Of a stretch of DNA of 64,000 nucleotides, positions 61,801 through 64,000 are shown piece after piece. Position 1 is the first letter of the stretch; every line of letters begins with the position of its first letter. The notes beneath the pieces were generated by a model. That model worked only from the letters and a program-made list of their open reading frames with translations. It was not told the DNA's origin and made no database searches. The position numbers were made by a program, and so were the translations under genes. Origin of the DNA: Flavobacterium azooxidireducens (lineage in GTDB: Bacteria > Bacteroidota > Bacteroidia > Flavobacteriales > Flavobacteriaceae); contig NZ_CP096205.1 of assembly GCF_023195775.1 (NCBI RefSeq), forward strand, positions 1,054,001-1,118,000, written 5' to 3'.

Positions 61801-64000
61801 CGAAAAAGCCAAAATTTCCTTCCCATCTAGTGCTGGAGGAAGAGCGTTAATTTCATTGGAAAATGGTTCTCGCGTGGTCAAAACTTTCTGGGCAACTACG
61901 CAAAAAGGCGAAACCAAAGTCGAAATTCCAATTACCGGCGAAATGGCTCCAAATGTGTTCGTTCACATTACATTATTACAACCGCACGCTTCCACGTTAA
62001 ACGATTCACCAATTCGTTTATATGGAATTGTGCCGATTGAAGTCGTCGATAAAAACACCATCCTCGAACCCCAAATCACTATGCCGGAAGTTTTAAAACC
62101 GGAAGGAAAAGTCAACATCCGCGTAAGCGAAAAATCAGGAAAAGCAATGACATACACGTTGGCAATTGTGGATGATGGTTTGCTCGATTTAACCCGATTT
62201 AAAACCCCAAATGCGTGGAATAGTTTCTACACTCGTGAAGCGTTAGGCGTAAAAACCTGGGATATTTTTGATGAAGTAATTGGAGCCTACGGCGGAAGAA
62301 TCAACCAAGTGTTCAGCATAGGTGGTGACGAAGATTTGGGCGGAAGCAAAGCCAAAAAAGCCAATCGTTTTAAACCGGTGGTGATGTATTTTGGCCCATA
62401 CAAATTAGAAAAAGGAAAATCGCAAACGCATAAAATTACGATGCCAAACTATGTCGGTTCAGTCCGAACTATGGTTGTAGCCGGAGATGTAAATTCGAGT
62501 GCGTACGGTTCAGCTGAAAAAACAACACCGGTTAGAAAACCGTTGATGGTCTTAGCTTCATTACCACGAAAAATTTCTCCAACTGAAAAAGTAACGTTGC
62601 CGGTAACGATTTTTGCAATGGAACCACAAGTAAAAAATGTTTCATTACAAATCAAAACCAACAACGGAATTCGAGTAATTGGAAAAACTTCCCAAAGTTT
62701 ATCATTCGCTCAACCGGATGAAAAAATGGCGTATTTTGAGTTGGAAGTAGGCGAATTAACCGGATTGGCAAAAGTGCAAGTCATCGCCACTTCCGGAAAT
62801 GAAAAAGCCACTTACGAAGTCGAACTCGATATAACAAATCCAAACCCGATTACGAATGAATTTACCGATATTGTCTTAGAACCTAATAGTTCAAAAACAA
62901 TCGATGTTGCAACCTTCGGTGTCGCCGGAAGCAACAAAGCTCAATTGGAAGTTTCGTCTTTCCCAACCATCGATTTTAGTAGAAGATTACAATATTTAAT
63001 CCAATATCCGCACGGTTGTTTGGAGCAAACCACGTCGAGTGTTTTCCCGCAATTGTATTTGGCTGATATTTTCGATTTAGACCAAAACCGTAAAAACGAA
63101 ATTCAGAAAAACATCAAAATCGGAATCCAAAAATTAGGCGGTTTCCAAATTTCAAATGGCGGATTCTCGTATTGGAGCGGACAAAATTATGCCGACGATT
63201 GGAGTTCATCCTACGTGGGTCATTTCCTCATTGAAGCCGAGAAAAAAGGCTATGTTTTACCCATCAATTTCAAATCAAAATGGATTGCCTATCAACAAAA
63301 AGCGTCCAAAGAATGGCGTTTGAACAAAGGCTATCACAACGATTTTGCTCAAGCCTATCGTTTGTACACCTTGGCTTTGGCGGGTTCGCCCGATATGGCT
63401 TCAATGAACCGTTTGCGTGAAACCACCGGAATTTCTAACGAAAGTAAATTGCGTTTGGCTGCTGCCTATGCGTTGGCCGGACAAAAACAAGCCGCTCAAA
63501 CACTATTCAATCAAAGCAAAATTGATGAAACGAACCAAAATCATTACTATTATTACGGTTCGCCAGAACGAAATAAAGCGATGGCTTTGGAAACTTTATT
63601 GCTAACAGGAAACAAACAAAGAGCCTTCAAAATGGCGACCGATTTGGCTAAAAATATGGCTTCCGATCAATGGATGAGCACCCAAACCACGGCTTATTGT
63701 TTATATGCAATGTCAAAATTTGCTCAACAAAACGGCGGAAAAGGCGTAGAAGTAACGTATTCTTTAAACGGAAAATCGCAAACCATCACAACTGCAAAAT
63801 CATTGGCAAACCGAAATTTAGAAATCAAAAACGGAAGCAATTCCATCACCATCAAAAACACCAAATCCAACACGTTGTATGTGCGAGTACTCACGAGCGG
63901 CATTTTGCCAATCGGTCAAGAAAAAGCGATGCAAAGTAAATTGTTTACCAATCTAGTCTTTAAAAACCGAAGCGGAGCACCAGTCAGCGTATCAAAAATC
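58850..64000 (+). CDS. Alpha-2-macroglobulin family lipoprotein (cut by window edge)
   Basis: An open frame of 1717 codons with no stop in the window. It starts with a lipoprotein signal (MSIKRLMQLLVAVVVLHSC, Cys 19). Bait-and-trap architecture: MG-type domains, then a core with KPNRLKIKNKFDSEILSTAK, LRFNKPSGKA-type segments, an A2M region and the thioester motif C1390-L-E-Q1393 in YPHGCLEQTTSS followed by the alpha-helical thioester domain (GGFQISNGGFSYWSGQNYAD). The intact CxEQ means it should form the thioester and covalently trap proteases in the periplasm. In other bacteria these genes sit beside pbpC; the downstream neighbour is outside the window. Confidence 0.92.
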   Translation, partial: MSIKRLMQLLVAVVVLHSCGKKESTEDFNSDFSLFHEYILNFSSGLVSANSDIRVTLAFDKQEWQPNQEIDKNLFDISPSVKGKMVALASNTIAFVPEKPLEQDTEYRIVFKLSKLIKTEKGLEEFKFSIKTLKQDFIVNVMDLQSYSRELNYLNGTIQTSDLLDFTTASKLVEATQDGKKLKIKFDKSLSTKTEFKFIIDSIQRKVEDDKIEISWNGKPFNIDQKGSVEYEIPGKNNFKIVGMEVGDEDNQSLFINFTDPIKKGQDLQGLVSVETAQTTKFLIEGNLLKVFFSEPLKGDLLVEVFQGITSDEGYKMKETFSQRVAFNEMKPNVRFSKNGTILPSSNNLKINFESANLKAVDVKVYKIYQNNVLQFLQDNNLNGNRNLRKVASPIAKQTINLLNKKLPNYSKWNTFALDLSKIITPEPGAIYRVEMSFKKSYSLFKCSETTTDDDVEREDDNEEVRSYNDDYYDYYWYDDYDWYDSKDACQDDYFRRGPIGMNVLASDLGVIAKRGENGSYTIAVTNIVNTQPISGATVELYDFQQQKIASGNSDAEGMASFKVDKYAYFALVSKDKQTTYVKLDEGFSQSVSNFDVSGEKLQKGLKGYIYGERGVWRPGDTLFLSFMLNDAASKLDKSHPIKFKLNDPTGKLTFQSVQKYNELNHYKFIIPTRDSHPTGSWEAVISVGGARFYKNIKIETIKPNRLKIKNKFDSEILSTAKTNVSEVEVAWLHGAVAKDLKMEMQAKIMQQKTAFKGFANYNFDDPIRQFETEETTIYNGKVNSEGKATVSFQPKVSSQSPGMLKASLMTKVYENGGDFSTDVMATTLSPYQTYVGLKTPEPNKYGLLETGKMNRYDIVTVDEKGNPKAVQNLKVQVYKVEWRWWWDASYDNLSSYVSSNSTTAFKNFNVSTNSTGKASVQFKNDENEWGRYLIRVTDEQGGHATGSTVMIDWPYWSGKTRNTDASNASMLMFSTDKKNYAVGEKAKISFPSSAGGRALISLENGSRVVKTFWATTQKGETKVEIPITGEMAPNVFVHITLLQPHASTLNDSPIRLYGIVPIEVVDKNTILEPQITMPEVLKPEGKVNIRVSEKSGKAMTYTLAIVDDGLLDLTRFKTPNAWNSFYTREALGVKTWDIFDEVIGAYGGRINQVFSIGGDEDLGGSKAKKANRFKPVVMYFGPYKLEKGKSQTHKITMPNYVGSVRTMVVAGDVNSSAYGSAEKTTPVRKPLMVLASLPRKISPTEKVTLPVTIFAMEPQVKNVSLQIKTNNGIRVIGKTSQSLSFAQPDEKMAYFELEVGELTGLAKVQVIATSGNEKATYEVELDITNPNPITNEFTDIVLEPNSSKTIDVATFGVAGSNKAQLEVSSFPTIDFSRRLQYLIQYPHGCLEQTTSSVFPQLYLADIFDLDQNRKNEIQKNIKIGIQKLGGFQISNGGFSYWSGQNYADDWSSSYVGHFLIEAEKKGYVLPINFKSKWIAYQQKASKEWRLNKGYHNDFAQAYRLYTLALAGSPDMASMNRLRETTGISNESKLRLAAAYALAGQKQAAQTLFNQSKIDETNQNHYYYYGSPERNKAMALETLLLTGNKQRAFKMATDLAKNMASDQWMSTQTTAYCLYAMSKFAQQNGGKGVEVTYSLNGKSQTITTAKSLANRNLEIKNGSNSITIKNTKSNTLYVRVLTSGILPIGQEKAMQSKLFTNLVFKNRSGAPVSVSKI

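Noticed and set aside
1..64000. CRISPR array, insertion sequence, prophage or rRNA operon
   Set aside because: No regular direct repeats with unique spacers, no transposase or phage structural genes and no rRNA sequence were found.

Overview
The window looks like a chromosomal segment of a Flavobacterium-like member of the Bacteroidota (Flavobacteriaceae). It is AT-rich, and many genes are preceded by the Bacteroidota promoter form TTG/TTTG, about 19 nt, TAnnTTTG, rather than an E. coli-type promoter. It carries type IX secretion C-terminal sorting domains, SusC-type TonB receptor architecture, hybrid-style propeller sensor kinases with LytTR regulators, DUF2723/GT117, DUF3078, DUF3127 and DUF4301 proteins, and a bacterial geranylgeranylglyceryl phosphate synthase. 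I see no prophage, insertion sequence, CRISPR array or rRNA operon. Most of the window is core genome with accessory secreted proteins interspersed.

Layout. 1-2250 (minus): rimP-nusA-infB, with a terminator-like hairpin in the rimP leader. 2391-9117: universal stress protein, tRNA-Gln, a large GT117-type membrane protein, polysaccharide deacetylase, a thioredoxin-fold protein without cysteines, and a membrane metallophosphoesterase. 9313-13977: a LamG/LRR-like T9SS cargo and two exported unknowns. 14033-17719 (minus): LytTR regulator with propeller histidine kinase. 18085-25536: polA, a LacI-type regulator, then rplM-rpsI-rpsB-tsf and a VF530-type protein. 25602-30979: ald, tag, aat, a DUF3127 protein, flavin reductase, a histidine kinase and a GlsB-type membrane protein. 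31278-34029: a lipoprotein with a JAMM-like motif followed by two tandem paralogous secreted proteins. 34061-35592: HIT, greA and a Rieske-like lipoprotein. 35632-42632 (minus): a five-gene overlapping unit (PPTase, GGGP synthase, PnuC, NadR-like kinase/DUF4301, ArfB), then a TPP riboswitch controlling a TonB-dependent receptor. 42771-45023: ahcY, a long rod-like inverted-repeat element, and an XRE/DUF2975 pair. 45475-49814: dgt, DUF3078, dxs. 49852-58285: a possible envelope system made of a TPR-CHAT protease, a PKD/beta-barrel protein, a lipoprotein, a T9SS protein, and an ECF sigma factor with a membrane TPR partner. 58286-64000: tadA and an alpha-2-macroglobulin lipoprotein running off the window.

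How genes may work together. The clearest candidate for an undescribed system is at 49852-58285. Two minus-strand genes (lipoprotein and T9SS protein) have the same 32-base upstream block (28 of 32 identical), which reads as an ECF-type promoter and lies beside a divergently transcribed ECF sigma factor. I infer that this sigma factor and its membrane TPR partner control export of this set, with the CHAT protease and the PKD/barrel protein as neighbours. The other strong signals are RNA-level: the TPP riboswitch with a hairpin covering the receptor start codon, a possible attenuator before rimP, a structured rpsB leader, and a roughly 140-nt rod-shaped element after ahcY. All family names come from reading the sequence and from memory; no search was run.
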